Numbered from the stretch's first letter, positions 28,289-37,170 are shown. The stretch is DNA of 64,000 nt from Tunturiibacter gelidiferens (GCF_014201335.1 NZ_JACHEB010000007.1:1-64000); one strand, 5' to 3'. A program made the numbers and translations. Notes: generated by a model from the sequence alone, not told the origin.

Positions 28289-28853
28289 AGTTAACGCCGT
28301 CTATCGTTGCTTCCATGGTTTACGAGTTCGATGCACACAACGGCTCCGGAAAGCTGCAAATAGAACGTCAAATTTCACCGAAAAGACCCGGATCGTTGCG
28401 GATATAGGTAAGCTGCATCTGGAAGTCGTGAGTCGGGCTTTTCGAGACCCCACTACCGAAGGGGCATCTGGCACCAGTCTTCTACTTTGCTGGGCTTGTG
28501 ATCAGGACTGATCTTTAGCTGTGCCTAACCCGAGTCAAAGAGCACATTGACCTTTATCGTTAGTGAGAACGTCAGGGCGCCGTGGAGAGTCCTCCATTCA
28601 GCTAGGGACCGCTCCCACCCCTTGCAATCCCCCAAACCACCGGTGTATCGTCTTACCAGAATGTCGAGCCGCTTCCAGTCCGCTTTTTTTGCCTGCTCCT
28701 ATTGGCGCCATCCAGCGGCCAGTGGAGTCCTCGCATGCATCTCTGAAAAAACCTAGAAAACTTCAGAGTCTTCGACCTTCCCGAGCCGCAACCCACACCA
28801 GGTTGCGGCTCTTTCGTTTTCTGCAACGTTTACAGGCACACTAAGGAGAGGCA
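28289..28853. other. Gene-free region upstream of aroK; possible ncRNA or leader
   Basis: No convincing gene in 565 nt. The left part should hold the minus-strand promoter of the MFS gene. The right part has a small hairpin (CTCTGAA 28741-28747 with TTCAGAG 28762-28768) and then a strong plus-strand terminator, so a short plus-strand transcript probably ends here. No known ncRNA family was recognised. Confidence 0.4.
28783..28821 (+). terminator. Strong rho-independent terminator just before aroK
   Basis: An 11-bp perfect stem (28783-28793 with 28801-28811), 7-nt loop, then TTTCGTTTTC. It ends about 33 nt before the aroK ATG and has no plus-strand gene upstream, so it ends an unrecognised RNA or acts as an attenuator. 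Confidence 0.85.
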
Positions 28854-29459
28854 ATGACGTCCACCCAACCCGAAATCCAACCCAAGCCCCAAACCGAAAC
28901 CATGACCCAAGCCCCGACCCACCTCAAACGCCTGATCCTCACCGGCTTCATGGGAGCAGGCAAGTCCACCATCGGCCGCCTCCTCGCCGCGCGCATCGGC
29001 TGGAACTTCCTCGACCTCGACGCCCACCTCGAGTCCCGCACCAACGCCACCATCCCCCAGCTCTTCGAGCAGCACGGCGAAGCCCGCTTCCGCCGCCTCG
29101 AATCCACTGCCCTCGCCTCGGCCCTCGGCTACAGCAACATCGTCCTCGCCCTCGGCGGCGGAACCCCCGAAGACCTCACCAACCGCCTCCTCCTCGAGCA
29201 AACCCCCGCCACCTTCACCATCTTCCTCGACGCCCCCTTCCCCACCCTCTTCGACCGCTGCATGCTTCAGGAGATCGCGCGCCCCGTCCTCACAGACCCC
29301 GCCGCCGCCCAACTCCGCTTCGAGCGCCGCCATCCCCTCTACCGCCGCATGGCAGGCCTAACCATCGCCACCTCCGACCAGACCCCAACCCAAACCGTAG
29401 AAGCGCTCCTCCTGGGCCTACCCAAACCCCAGACTCAAACTCCGCACTCCCGCACCTGA
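28854..29459 (+). CDS. aroK: Shikimate kinase
   Basis: Phosphorylates shikimate at O3 in the chorismate pathway. The 201-residue protein has an unusually long polar N-terminus (about 25 residues, Gln/Pro/Thr-rich) before the Walker A motif GFMGAGKSTIG near residue 31. The substrate-site NFLDLDAHLE and FRRLES follow, and ALGGGT near residue 100. The lid region carries QEIARPVL. AAGGAG lies 5 nt before the ATG at 28854; the ATG at 28902 would remove the odd tail but has no such site. A strong terminator directly upstream may control its expression. Confidence 0.9.
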   Translation: MTSTQPEIQPKPQTETMTQAPTHLKRLILTGFMGAGKSTIGRLLAARIGWNFLDLDAHLESRTNATIPQLFEQHGEARFRRLESTALASALGYSNIVLALGGGTPEDLTNRLLLEQTPATFTIFLDAPFPTLFDRCMLQEIARPVLTDPAAAQLRFERRHPLYRRMAGLTIATSDQTPTQTVEALLLGLPKPQTQTPHSRT

Positions 29460-29514
29460 CACTGGAAGCGCACACTATCTGCATCTCAACGTCAGCACCT
29501 CCAGGAGAACCCGG

Positions 29515-30567
29515 CTGACCAACCCCGTCCCCGACGACCTAACCCCGTACGAGAAAAAGACCCGCGCCCAGGTCCGCGGCAACATCCTCTTCTTCTTCGC
29601 CGTCATCCTCCTCCTCGCCCTCGCATGGACACTCCAGAAAGAGTTGCTGATCCTCTACGTCAGCGCTCTCTTCGCCGTCGTCCTCATGCCCGCAGTCACG
29701 CGCATCCGGAAGCTGAAGATCCGCAACTATCACCCCTCCCGCGCCGTCGCCATTGTTCTCCTCATCGCCATCGTCGCGCTCGTCCTGGCCGTCTTCTTCA
29801 CCACTGGCCTCCCGCCGGTCATGCGTGACCTTCGCAACTTCTCCGACGATCTGCCCCAGCGCATCCCAGACATCGTCGCCCGCACCAAGAAGTTCCCCTT
29901 GGCCGACAAGCTCGGCATCGACACCGTCGCCCAGCGCGCCGCCGGAGCCTTCGACGCCACCGCCAGCTATCTCTTCACCTCACTCCCCCTCTGGCTCTCT
30001 CACGTCTTCGACATCCTCACCGCCGCCTTCCTCTGCATCTACTTCATGCTCGAAGGCGAACACGCTTACGACTTCTTTCTCTCTCTCTTCCCCACCACCG
30101 AACGCCAGCGCCTCGACAAGACCCTAAAAAAAGCCGAGCGCAAAGTCAGCAAGTGGCTCCTCGGTCAGGGCCTCCTCATGCTCGTCCTCGGAGTCTCAAG
30201 CACCATCGTCTTCGGCCTCCTGCACGTCCGCTACTTTCTCCTCCTCGGCTTCCTCATGGGTCTCTTCAACATCATCCCCATCGCCGGCGGAGTCATCACC
30301 ATCGTCATCGCCGCCGGTGTCGCCGCCCTCGACTCCTGGACCAAGATGGCCGGCGTCCTCACCTTCTATGCCATTTACATCAACGTTGAAAACGCCTTCC
30401 TCACCCCTCGCATCATGCGCTCCAGCGTCAATCTCATGGGCCTCACCGTACTCGTCGCGCTGCTCTTAGGAACCGCGCTTGCAGGCATCGTAGGCGCCCT
30501 CGTCTCCGTCCCCACCGCCGCTCTCATCACCGTCCTTCTCGAGGAGTACGCCGTCCACAAGGACTGA
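29515..30567 (+). CDS. AI-2E family membrane transporter, apparent CTG start
   Basis: A 350-residue integral-membrane protein of the AI-2E/YdiK permease family, with hydrophobic segments at both ends, the long central region and a conserved GFLMGLFNIIPIAGGVIT segment. The open frame has no ATG, GTG or TTG before 29644, yet codons 29515-29643 encode an N-terminus with a first transmembrane helix (NILFFFAVILLLALAWTL), which the family needs. A CTG at 29515 follows AGGAG at 7 nt, so I take it as the start. Substrates in this family range from signals to ions. Confidence 0.78.
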   Translation: MTNPVPDDLTPYEKKTRAQVRGNILFFFAVILLLALAWTLQKELLILYVSALFAVVLMPAVTRIRKLKIRNYHPSRAVAIVLLIAIVALVLAVFFTTGLPPVMRDLRNFSDDLPQRIPDIVARTKKFPLADKLGIDTVAQRAAGAFDATASYLFTSLPLWLSHVFDILTAAFLCIYFMLEGEHAYDFFLSLFPTTERQRLDKTLKKAERKVSKWLLGQGLLMLVLGVSSTIVFGLLHVRYFLLLGFLMGLFNIIPIAGGVITIVIAAGVAALDSWTKMAGVLTFYAIYINVENAFLTPRIMRSSVNLMGLTVLVALLLGTALAGIVGALVSVPTAALITVLLEEYAVHKD

Positions 30568-30699
30568 CTCACCCGTCCCTACAACTCTTGTGGTACAAAA
30601 CCCCGCATTCCCACCTCCATCAGCGCTTACCGAAACCGCATCAAGGTGATTACGTAAATTTCTAATTTTTTTAACCTTCTGAAAACCTATCTCCCTTGC

Positions 30700-30705
30700 T
30701 ATTCT
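30700..30705 (+). promoter_or_regulatory. Putative -10 box, leaderless start
   Basis: TATTCT ends 7 nt before the GTG at 30713, placing the predicted transcript start at or next to the start codon. No ribosome site is visible. No clear -35 hexamer. Confidence 0.35.
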
Positions 30706-30712
30706 CATCGCA

Positions 30713-31315
30713 GTGTCCGACCTCAAGTTTGCCCAACCCGCTCGAAGCAACCTCCTGGCACCGGTCCTGTTGGCCTTTCTCATCCTAGGCATCACTCTCG
30801 CCCTGGCCATACGCTTCACGCCGCACAAAACTGCGGACCTCGACATCGTCCACACCGCCGTCTACCCCGCCCACACCGTCTTCAAAGGTGAATCCATCCT
30901 CGTCGGCCACGACCAGGCCCGCGACGACCTCTACGTCCTCACCACCCTTCGCGTCACCGACGGCCTTCGTCTCCCCCTCTTCCTCAAGGACTTCACCGCC
31001 ACCCTCACCACCGGCGACGGCCAGGAGATCACCACCAGCGCCATCGAAAAAGACGACATCGCCAGCGTCTACTCCGCCTTTCCCGCCCTCAAGCCTCTCG
31101 CCTCCGAGCCTCTGCTCCGCGAGACCATGATCACCCCCGGCCAGTCCGCCCAGGGCATGATCCTTCTCCACTTCCTCGTCACCCAGGAAGTCTGGGACCA
31201 CCGCCGCACCGCCATCCTCAACGTCGACCTCTACCACCAGGGCCAGCAGGGCGTCATGATCAGCCGCGCCAGCGAAGCGATCCCCAACTCCACCTCCAAC
31301 AAACTCGCCAATTAA
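30713..31315 (+). CDS. Membrane-anchored protein of unknown function
   Basis: A 200-residue protein with one N-terminal transmembrane helix (about 13-33, NLLAPVLLAFLILGITLALA) and an extracytoplasmic, probably beta-rich domain. It contains TVFKGESILVGHD and LRLPLFLKDFTATL stretches and no cysteines. I do not recognise the family. It starts with GTG and has a -10-like box 7 nt upstream, consistent with leaderless expression. It lies 145 nt after the AI-2E-type transporter on the same strand. Confidence 0.7.
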   Translation: MSDLKFAQPARSNLLAPVLLAFLILGITLALAIRFTPHKTADLDIVHTAVYPAHTVFKGESILVGHDQARDDLYVLTTLRVTDGLRLPLFLKDFTATLTTGDGQEITTSAIEKDDIASVYSAFPALKPLASEPLLRETMITPGQSAQGMILLHFLVTQEVWDHRRTAILNVDLYHQGQQGVMISRASEAIPNSTSNKLAN

Positions 31316-31349
31316 TTTTCGGCTTACTTCGGGACGCTCAAAAATATCT

Positions 31350-31394
31350 CGTCATCCCGACCGAAGCGTAGCGGAGTGGAGGGACCCCGCATTT
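31350..31394. repeat. Interspersed GTCATCCCGACCGAAGC element, copy 1
   Basis: The stretch CGTCATCCCGACCGAAGC, then GGAGTGGAG and GACCCCGCATTT, resembles 62558-62620 (CGTCATTTCGACCGAAGC, then CAGAGAAACCCCGTATTT). It is intergenic and upstream of rsmE. Confidence 0.6.
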
Positions 31395-31445
31395 CGCACG
31401 AAGCGCCATAACCCTCCGTTAAATCCGCCCCTCGCCCCAAAACCG

Positions 31446-31451
31446 TAAACT
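31446..31451 (+). promoter_or_regulatory. Putative -10 box of rsmE, leaderless start
   Basis: TAAACT ends 6 nt before the rsmE ATG, so transcription would begin at the A of ATG. No ribosome site is present between. Confidence 0.35.
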
Positions 31452-31457
31452 GTACTC

Positions 31458-32264
31458 ATGACCCGCCGTCGCTGGATCGCCGACCGTTGGACCGCCACCA
31501 CCGCATCCCTCACCGGCGATCAGGCCACCCACCTCGCCCGCGTCCTCCGCGCCGAACCCGGTCAGGTCTACGACGTCGTCTCCAACGGCTTCCTCCACCG
31601 CGCCGAGATCGTCAGCGTCTCCGATGCCGAAGTTCTCTTCACCCTCCACGAAGAGCTCGAATCCGACGCCGCCCTCCCGCTCCATCTTCTCCTCGCCGTC
31701 TTCAAGTTCGACCACATGGAGTGGGCCATCGAAAAAGCCACTGAGCTAGGCATCGCCCGCATCACTCCCATCCTCGCTCGCCGCACCGAAAAGCACCTCG
31801 CCCAGTCCGCGCTCAAGCGTTCCGAACGCTGGCGCCGCATCGCCCTCGAAGCCAGCAAGCAATCCCGCCGCACCGACATCCCAGAAATCCTCGATCCGGC
31901 CCTCCTGAAATCCGCATTAGAAATCGAAAGATCCCCAGTCCGCATCCTCCTCAGCGAAACCGAACAATCCCTCACCATCTCCGCCGCCATGGATAACTCA
32001 AACCCAAGCGCAAACGACCGGAGGATCTCCACCCACACCACGGAAGCCGACGCGCTTCATTCATCCAACATTCGCTCCACGCTTTCAGACGGAATCAACA
32101 CGGCTCTCGCCCTGGCCATTGGCCCCGAAGGCGGCTGGACCCCCGAAGAGATGTCGATCTTCACCCAACATCAATGGCAACCCGTAACCCTCGGCCCGCG
32201 CATCCTACGCGCCGAAACCGCCGCCATCGCCGCCATCGCCATCGCCTCCACCCATCTCTTCTGA
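31458..32264 (+). CDS. rsmE: 16S rRNA m3U1498 methyltransferase
   Basis: Methylates N3 of U1498 in 16S rRNA using SAM. The 268-residue protein has an N-terminal PUA-like domain (about 1-70, QATHLARVLRAEPGQ) and a SPOUT knot domain with LGIARITPILARRTEKH, IGPEGGWTPEE near residue 225, and the knot motif LGPRILRAETAAIAA. An insertion of about 40 residues rich in Ser, Asn and Thr (about 178-215) interrupts the SPOUT domain before IGPEGG and is unlike typical RsmE. No ribosome site is seen and a -10-like box lies 6 nt upstream. Confidence 0.93.
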   Translation: MTRRRWIADRWTATTASLTGDQATHLARVLRAEPGQVYDVVSNGFLHRAEIVSVSDAEVLFTLHEELESDAALPLHLLLAVFKFDHMEWAIEKATELGIARITPILARRTEKHLAQSALKRSERWRRIALEASKQSRRTDIPEILDPALLKSALEIERSPVRILLSETEQSLTISAAMDNSNPSANDRRISTHTTEADALHSSNIRSTLSDGINTALALAIGPEGGWTPEEMSIFTQHQWQPVTLGPRILRAETAAIAAIAIASTHLF

Positions 32265-32294
32265 TTGACTGAAACAGCGGCAAACAGAAGATGC

Positions 32295-33446
32295 TCAGCT
32301 ACCGTGCCTATCCGCCGACTTCTCCCCCGCCATCATCCGCAACATCGCAGGCCCACCCGTCCGCAAAAACCTCACCACCAGCAAAGCCGCAACGATCAGA
32401 AACCCAATATTCAACCACGTCGTATAGTTCCACGAGATCGCCTCCTCCATCACCCTCGCGTTCCGCTCCTGCGGAATCAAATGCAGCGCACCGAACACCA
32501 ACTCCACCACCAGCGCAGCCCCCGCCATCGCAACATAAAACGTGATCAACAAAAACGCGCTCATCTTCCAACCGTAGTATTTGCGATAGATATTCAGGAT
32601 CGGAAGAATAATCAAATCGGCAAACAGGAACGCGATCACGCCCCCAAAGCTGATCCCACCATTCCACAACACCGCCGCCAGCGGAACATTTCCCACCGAA
32701 CAAACAAACGAAACCACCGCAACCGCCGGCCCAACCAAAGGCCCCCAGATCTTTGCCAGCAACGGGTGCGCTTCAAAGAAAAACGCCTGCCAGAAATGTT
32801 TCGGCACCCAGGCCGCCAGCGCCCCCGCTATCAGCAACCCACCCACAAGATCCATCCACAGCGAAGCCCAATCCATCACGAAGAAGTGACTGATCGCCGT
32901 CCGTCCCTCCTGCGAATTAGCCCGCAGCCACAGCGATCCCTCATGCAAGCTCATGTCCATCGCAGCATGGCCTTCCATGCGCCCCTGCACTCCCAACTCC
33001 GCCTGCCGCCGCGCCTCCTCCACCAAAGGCCGCGGAAGAAACATCCGAAACAGCACCACCAGGATCCATATCATCAGCGGCCCACCCACAAATTCAGCCA
33101 CCGTAAATCGCCACCCCATAAGCACCGCGAGCAGTATCCCCAACTCAATCACAAGATTCGTCGAAGCAAATTGAAACGCCATCGAAGACGTAAAATCCGC
33201 GCCCTTCCGAAACATCGATCTCGCTAACGCCACCGCAGCATACGAGCACGAAGAACTCGCCGCGCCCAGCCCGCAAGCCTTCACAATCGTCCCCGCCCTG
33301 TCATCCGGCAACAGCCGCGACATCTCCTCCTTCGACACCACAGCCTGCACCACCGCCGAAAGAAGAAACCCAAGAATCAGCGCCCACAAAATCTCCCACG
33401 CCATCGTCAGCGACATCACCACCGCATGCCAAATCGCCTGGACCAT
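32295..33446 (-). CDS. Permease of the ArsP/YraQ (DUF318) family
   Basis: About 383 residues with eight or more hydrophobic helices. Both repeats of the family carry cysteine motifs: ASSSCSYAAVALARS near residue 65 and CSVGNVPLAAVLWNGG near residue 245. A charged, His-containing cytosolic loop separates the halves. ATG 33446 follows GGAGG at 5 nt and is preferred over ATG 33470. Relatives include methylarsenite exporters (ArsP), but many are of unknown substrate and no arsenic gene is nearby. It converges with rsmE. Confidence 0.85.
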   Translation of the reverse strand: MVQAIWHAVVMSLTMAWEILWALILGFLLSAVVQAVVSKEEMSRLLPDDRAGTIVKACGLGAASSSCSYAAVALARSMFRKGADFTSSMAFQFASTNLVIELGILLAVLMGWRFTVAEFVGGPLMIWILVVLFRMFLPRPLVEEARRQAELGVQGRMEGHAAMDMSLHEGSLWLRANSQEGRTAISHFFVMDWASLWMDLVGGLLIAGALAAWVPKHFWQAFFFEAHPLLAKIWGPLVGPAVAVVSFVCSVGNVPLAAVLWNGGISFGGVIAFLFADLIILPILNIYRKYYGWKMSAFLLITFYVAMAGAALVVELVFGALHLIPQERNARVMEEAISWNYTTWLNIGFLIVAALLVVRFLRTGGPAMLRMMAGEKSADRHGS

Positions 33447-33538
33447 CCCACCCTCCGACGCAAGTGTCATCGCTTTTCATAGATAGTCACAACCGCTGAG
33501 TGGGAGTGTAACGCTCGCCCACCATCGTTACATCATCC

Positions 33539-33570
33539 AAAAGAAAATGCCCAGACCAAAGCCCGGGCAC
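33539..33570 (-). terminator. Terminator of dnaJ
   Basis: Minus-strand stem of 10 bp (33561-33570 with 33547-33556, three G-T pairs) around a TTTG loop, followed by TTTCTTTT. It lies 33 nt after the dnaJ stop. Confidence 0.75.
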
Positions 33571-33602
33571 TTCCAACTCTTCGCCAACTGCCGACCTGCT
33601 AA

Positions 33603-34754
33603 CTAGCTGAAAATCTCCTTCACCTTATCGAACAGCCCACGCGACGTCGGCGTATTCTCCACCACCATCGTCTCACTCAACTGCTTCAACAAGTCTCGCT
33701 GCTGCTTATTCAGCTTGCCCGGCGTCTGAACGCGAATCTCCACGATCAGATCACCCTTCCCATGCGAGTTCAGATGCGGCACGCCCTTGCCCTTCAGCTT
33801 GAACGCCTTCCCGCTCTGCGTCCCCTCCGGAATCTTGATCGAAGCCGCACCCTCGAGCGTCTGAATCTCCAACTCCGTCCCCAGCGCAGCCTGCGGAAAC
33901 GAGATAGGCATCACGCAATGCAGATCATCGCCATCGCGCTCGAAGAACTTATGCGCCTTCACGCTCAGCACAACATACAAGTCACCAGCAGGTCCGGCAA
34001 ACTTACCCGACTCGCCCTCACCCTGGTAGCGAATCCGCGTATCCTGCTCCACGCCCGCCGGCACCTTCACCAGAATCGTGTGCTCTGTGGTCACGCGCGT
34101 CTCGCCCTGGCACGTCTTGCACGGGTCAACGATCAGCGTCCCCGTCCCTCCGCACACCGAGCAGGTCCGCGCCACCGAAAAGAACCCCTGCTGAAATCTC
34201 TGCTGCCCGCGCCCGCCGCACTGCGTACAAGTCACCGGAGCCTTACCCTTCGCCGCACCCGACCCCTTGCAATCAATGCAGGTCTCCATCCGCCGAATGG
34301 TGATCTCCTTCTCCTTCCCGAAGACCGCCTCCTCAAACTCGAGCTTCATGTCGTACCGCAGATCGCGCCCACGCTGCACCCGCGAAGCCTGCTGACGGCC
34401 GTTCCCGCCCATGTTGAACATCTCGCCGAACAGATCGCCGAAGATATCCCCAAGGTCCTGCGCATTGCCGCTAAACCCACCGCCAAACGGACCACCAGCT
34501 CCACCGCCGCCGTTCTGAAACGCAGCATGGCCATAACGGTCATACGCCGCGCGCTTATCCGGATCGCTCAACACGGAGTAAGCCTCGCCGCACTCTTTGA
34601 ACTTCTCTTCCGCAGAAGGATTGTTCGGATTCCGGTCCGGGTGATACTGCATCGCGAGCTTGCGATACGCAGTCTTCAACTCCTGGTCGTTCGCATCTCG
34701 CGAAACACTTAGTACTTCGTAGTAGTCAACCTTCGTCACGTTTGCCGTCGCCAT
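33603..34754 (-). CDS. dnaJ: Chaperone protein DnaJ
   Basis: Hsp40 co-chaperone that stimulates DnaK ATPase. The 383-residue type I protein has a J-domain (about 8-75) with HPD in YHPDRNP, a Gly/Phe-rich linker (about 78-115), and four zinc motifs [24 protein letters not shown] and CKTCQGET. The last lacks the usual final Gly. C-terminal substrate-binding domains follow. It is the third gene of hrcA-grpE-dnaJ, separated from grpE by about 280 nt of repeat-bearing DNA; dnaK is not in the window. Confidence 0.96.
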   Translation of the reverse strand: MATANVTKVDYYEVLSVSRDANDQELKTAYRKLAMQYHPDRNPNNPSAEEKFKECGEAYSVLSDPDKRAAYDRYGHAAFQNGGGGAGGPFGGGFSGNAQDLGDIFGDLFGEMFNMGGNGRQQASRVQRGRDLRYDMKLEFEEAVFGKEKEITIRRMETCIDCKGSGAAKGKAPVTCTQCGGRGQQRFQQGFFSVARTCSVCGGTGTLIVDPCKTCQGETRVTTEHTILVKVPAGVEQDTRIRYQGEGESGKFAGPAGDLYVVLSVKAHKFFERDGDDLHCVMPISFPQAALGTELEIQTLEGAASIKIPEGTQSGKAFKLKGKGVPHLNSHGKGDLIVEIRVQTPGKLNKQQRDLLKQLSETMVVENTPTSRGLFDKVKEIFS

Positions 34755-34836
34755 GTCCCTGAAATCTCTTTCTAATCTATCTCCAAAAACCTTGCCAAAG
34801 TCGTCGCCGTTGCTTCTGTCGTTGCAGTTGCGTTGC

Positions 34837-34946
34837 TTGTTCTCTTGTTGTCATCCCCGAAGGGGATCTGCTTCTGTCGTTGCCGTTGTCGTTGTTCTCT
34901 TGTTGTCATCCCCAGAGGGGATCTGCTTCTGTCGTTGCCGTTGTCT
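34837..34946. repeat. Tandem 55-nt hairpin repeat between grpE and dnaJ
   Basis: Two units (34837-34891 and 34892-34946) match almost throughout, starting TTGTTCTCTTGTTGTCATCC and running to GTCGTTGCCGTTGTC. Each holds a 6-bp hairpin (ATCCCC/GGGGAT), loop GAA in unit 1 and AGA in unit 2. Partial units flank both sides. Unit parts recur near 62450. Confidence 0.8.
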
Positions 34947-35034
34947 GTTCTCGTCCCGTACGGATCCGCCCTCAACCTCGCTACCAAAAGCAAGACAGGC
35001 TTGCCAGCCATCCGACAAGCCCGTCCATCACTCC

Positions 35035-35667
35035 CTAATCCGCAACCTGATCCGGATTGGCCGCGATCCTCACCAGCGCCGGACGCAAAAGCTTTTCGCG
35101 GATCTTGTACCCCCGCCGAATCTCCTCCAGCACCTGGTGGTCCGGAAACTCCTTCGTTTCGATGCTTCCCAAAGCCTCGTGGATTCGGGGGTCAAACTGC
35201 GTGCCAACCGTCTCCACAGCCTGCACATTCAGCCCCTTCAGCGCATCTTCCATCTGCTTCAGAATCAGCTCCACGCCGCCGCGCAGCTGCTCCGCGGTCC
35301 CATTTGCCTTCAGCGCCAACTGAAAGTTATCCATCACGCCCAGAAACGGCTCAACCGTATTCGAAACCGTATAGTCCCGCGAGTCGGCCCGCTCCTTCGC
35401 CTCACGCTTCCGCGCATTGTCGAACTCGGCCTGCAGCCGCGCCAGCCGATCCAGCAACTGATCCCGCTCGCCCTTCACCTGCTCCAACTCCGCCAGGGTG
35501 GGGTTCATCTCATTGGCCGGTTCAACCTCAGAACCCACAGCCACCTCCGGGTCAACAACTCCCTGCCCGTTCATCTCATCCTGCATCTCTTTAGAACTCC
35601 TCATCGGATTACCTCTTCTATTGTTGCCCATTCGGGCCCATCGCGCGAACTGGTCCTTGGCGTTCAT
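35035..35667 (-). CDS. grpE: Nucleotide exchange factor GrpE
   Basis: Exchange factor for DnaK. The protein is 210 residues from ATG 35667 or 189 from ATG 35604; both follow AGAGG, at 9 and 7 nt, so the start is uncertain. A long coiled coil (about 55-110, LAELEQVKGERDQLLDRLAR) precedes the compact beta domain with VEPFLGVMDNFQLAL, the FDPRIHEALG motif and REKLLRPALVRIA. It is the second gene of the hrcA-grpE-dnaJ cluster. Confidence 0.95.
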   Translation of the reverse strand: MNAKDQFARWARMGNNRRGNPMRSSKEMQDEMNGQGVVDPEVAVGSEVEPANEMNPTLAELEQVKGERDQLLDRLARLQAEFDNARKREAKERADSRDYTVSNTVEPFLGVMDNFQLALKANGTAEQLRGGVELILKQMEDALKGLNVQAVETVGTQFDPRIHEALGSIETKEFPDHQVLEEIRRGYKIREKLLRPALVRIAANPDQVAD

Positions 35668-35767
35668 CGCGAAAATCCTCTGCCAACCGTTCCAACATCG
35701 AACGTCCCCACCTCAAACCTTTTCAAAACCCACCCCACTCACAACCGGCTAAAAATAAATCTCCAAA

Positions 35768-35932
35768 ACGTGGCACTTTTTTCGAGGCCCAAAAAGTGGC
35801 GTCCTAAACACCACATCCACCACGCAAAACACCACGCCTACACCACAAATTCACCACGTCCAAACACCCTATTCTCTCAAAAACCCCAGCAAAAACCACT
35901 CCCCACCACGCCCAGAAAAAAATCACCATCAA
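35768..35932 (-). repeat. Interspersed GTGGTG-rich element, copy B
   Basis: Intergenic, between hrcA and grpE. It is collinear with copy A at 800-963 and almost the same length (165 against 164 nt), with matching motif offsets. Its head also contains an extra inverted pair CACTTTTT/AAAAAGTG. The head faces grpE. Confidence 0.75.
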
Positions 35933-35935
35933 AAT

Positions 35936-37012
35936 TTAATCAACAGGATGCAGCATCCTGTCGAAGACCTGCGCAATATAACTCACCGCATTCATCGTGT
36001 TTTCGTAGTGCATCCGCTTCGGCCCAATCACACCAACGGTCCCGCGACTCTCCCCACCCATCCGCGCCGGCGCCGCAATCAGCACAAGTCCTGCCATTTC
36101 AGGAGCTTGCTCCTCCAGATCGAACACCACCCTCACGCTCTCCTGCCGCGCATCGATATAAGCATTCAACAACTCCACCAACCGCTGCTTCGCCTCAAGC
36201 GCCGTCAACACCTCCCGTAGCCTCTCCCTATCCTCTTGAGAACCAACGAGATTCGCCACACCGTCCACATAAACCGTCTGTACCGGCACATCCATCTCCG
36301 GCACCGCCCTCGCCCAAAGCTGCTGCACCGAGTTCAGCAACCGCTGATACTCGCTCTTCTCCCGCTCCACCAACCGGGCAATCTCCGCCCGCACCCGCTC
36401 CACGCTCCACCCACGAAAGTTCTCATTCAGAAAATTCGCCGCGACCTCTAACTCCCTCACTGTCAAGTCTTTATCGAGCGCTAGCACACGATCCCGCACC
36501 AGCCCGCTCCGCGTCACAACCACCGCCAGTACTCGAGCCGGAGCCAACCGCGAAAAATGCACATGCTCCAGCATGTCCCCATCCGCCGCCGCCGCAATCG
36601 CCACACCCACCCCACTCGACAGCGTAGCCAGGACATGCGACGTCCGTTCTAGCACCGCCTGCGTCCCCGCGACTCCAACAAAACTCGAGTCAATCTGCGA
36701 CCGTGACCGCGCCGACAGCCGCGCCGCATCAATCCGCGGATTCAACCCACCACTCAACTGCTCCACAAACATTCGAAATGCTCGAGCCGTCGGCACCCGC
36801 CCCGCCGACGTATGAGGCTGTTCCAGCAGTCCTGCATCCGAAAGCTCCGCCATCTCATTCCGCACGGTGGCCGGACTAAGCCCAGCACTTTCACCGCTCT
36901 GCAACCGAGCAATCGTGCCCGACCCCACAGGTTCGCCCGTCTCGATATAGCTTTCGATAATGGCGGTCAGAATAGCTCTCTGCCGCGCCGTAACCCGCTC
37001 CGCATCCGCCAT
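35936..37012 (-). CDS. hrcA: Heat-inducible transcription repressor HrcA
   Basis: Represses heat-shock genes by binding CIRCE and responds to GroEL. The 358-residue protein has an N-terminal winged helix (about 1-85: RQRAILTAIIESYIETGEPV, then LSPATVRNEMAELSDAGLLE and QPHTSAGRVPTARAFR), a GAF-like middle domain and a C-terminal segment with GVIGPKRMHYENTMNAVSYI. No CIRCE sequence is seen upstream of it or of lon or dnaJ, so its targets (e.g. groESL) probably lie elsewhere. First gene of hrcA-grpE-dnaJ. Confidence 0.95.
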   Translation of the reverse strand: MADAERVTARQRAILTAIIESYIETGEPVGSGTIARLQSGESAGLSPATVRNEMAELSDAGLLEQPHTSAGRVPTARAFRMFVEQLSGGLNPRIDAARLSARSRSQIDSSFVGVAGTQAVLERTSHVLATLSSGVGVAIAAAADGDMLEHVHFSRLAPARVLAVVVTRSGLVRDRVLALDKDLTVRELEVAANFLNENFRGWSVERVRAEIARLVEREKSEYQRLLNSVQQLWARAVPEMDVPVQTVYVDGVANLVGSQEDRERLREVLTALEAKQRLVELLNAYIDARQESVRVVFDLEEQAPEMAGLVLIAAPARMGGESRGTVGVIGPKRMHYENTMNAVSYIAQVFDRMLHPVD

Positions 37013-37130
37013 TCTTCCCTCCGCCTATAACTTTACGCCAGCCGTCAAGCCTGCAAATGACCTTCTACCGACCAAGGGAGGACCGATACCGATCAAATAG
37101 CTTTGAAAGGCATACGAGTCACATGTGACC

Positions 37131-37164
37131 GTCCCGCGCGCAGCGCGGCCCGTCCGGCAGGGAC
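37131..37164. repeat. GC-rich hairpin after the mrp-like gene
   Basis: GTCCC (37131-37135) and GGGAC (37160-37164) enclose an inner stem CCGCGC/GCGCGG with loop GCA. It lies 6 nt after the mrp-like stop with no T-run; it may be a REP-like element or an atypical terminator. Confidence 0.4.
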
Positions 37165-37170
37165 AAGCTC

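Noticed and set aside
28560..28780. Known structural RNA (6S, SRP, RNase P or tmRNA) before aroK
   Set aside because: I looked for the signature segments of these RNAs on both strands and did not find them; only an unclassified transcript can be proposed.
34837..34946. Possible CRISPR array
   Set aside because: Adjacent units are nearly identical over their whole 55-nt length with no variable spacers, and no cas gene is present.
37013..37170. CIRCE operator upstream of hrcA
   Set aside because: No TTAGCACTC-N9-GAGTGCTAA-like sequence is found here or upstream of grpE, dnaJ or lon.
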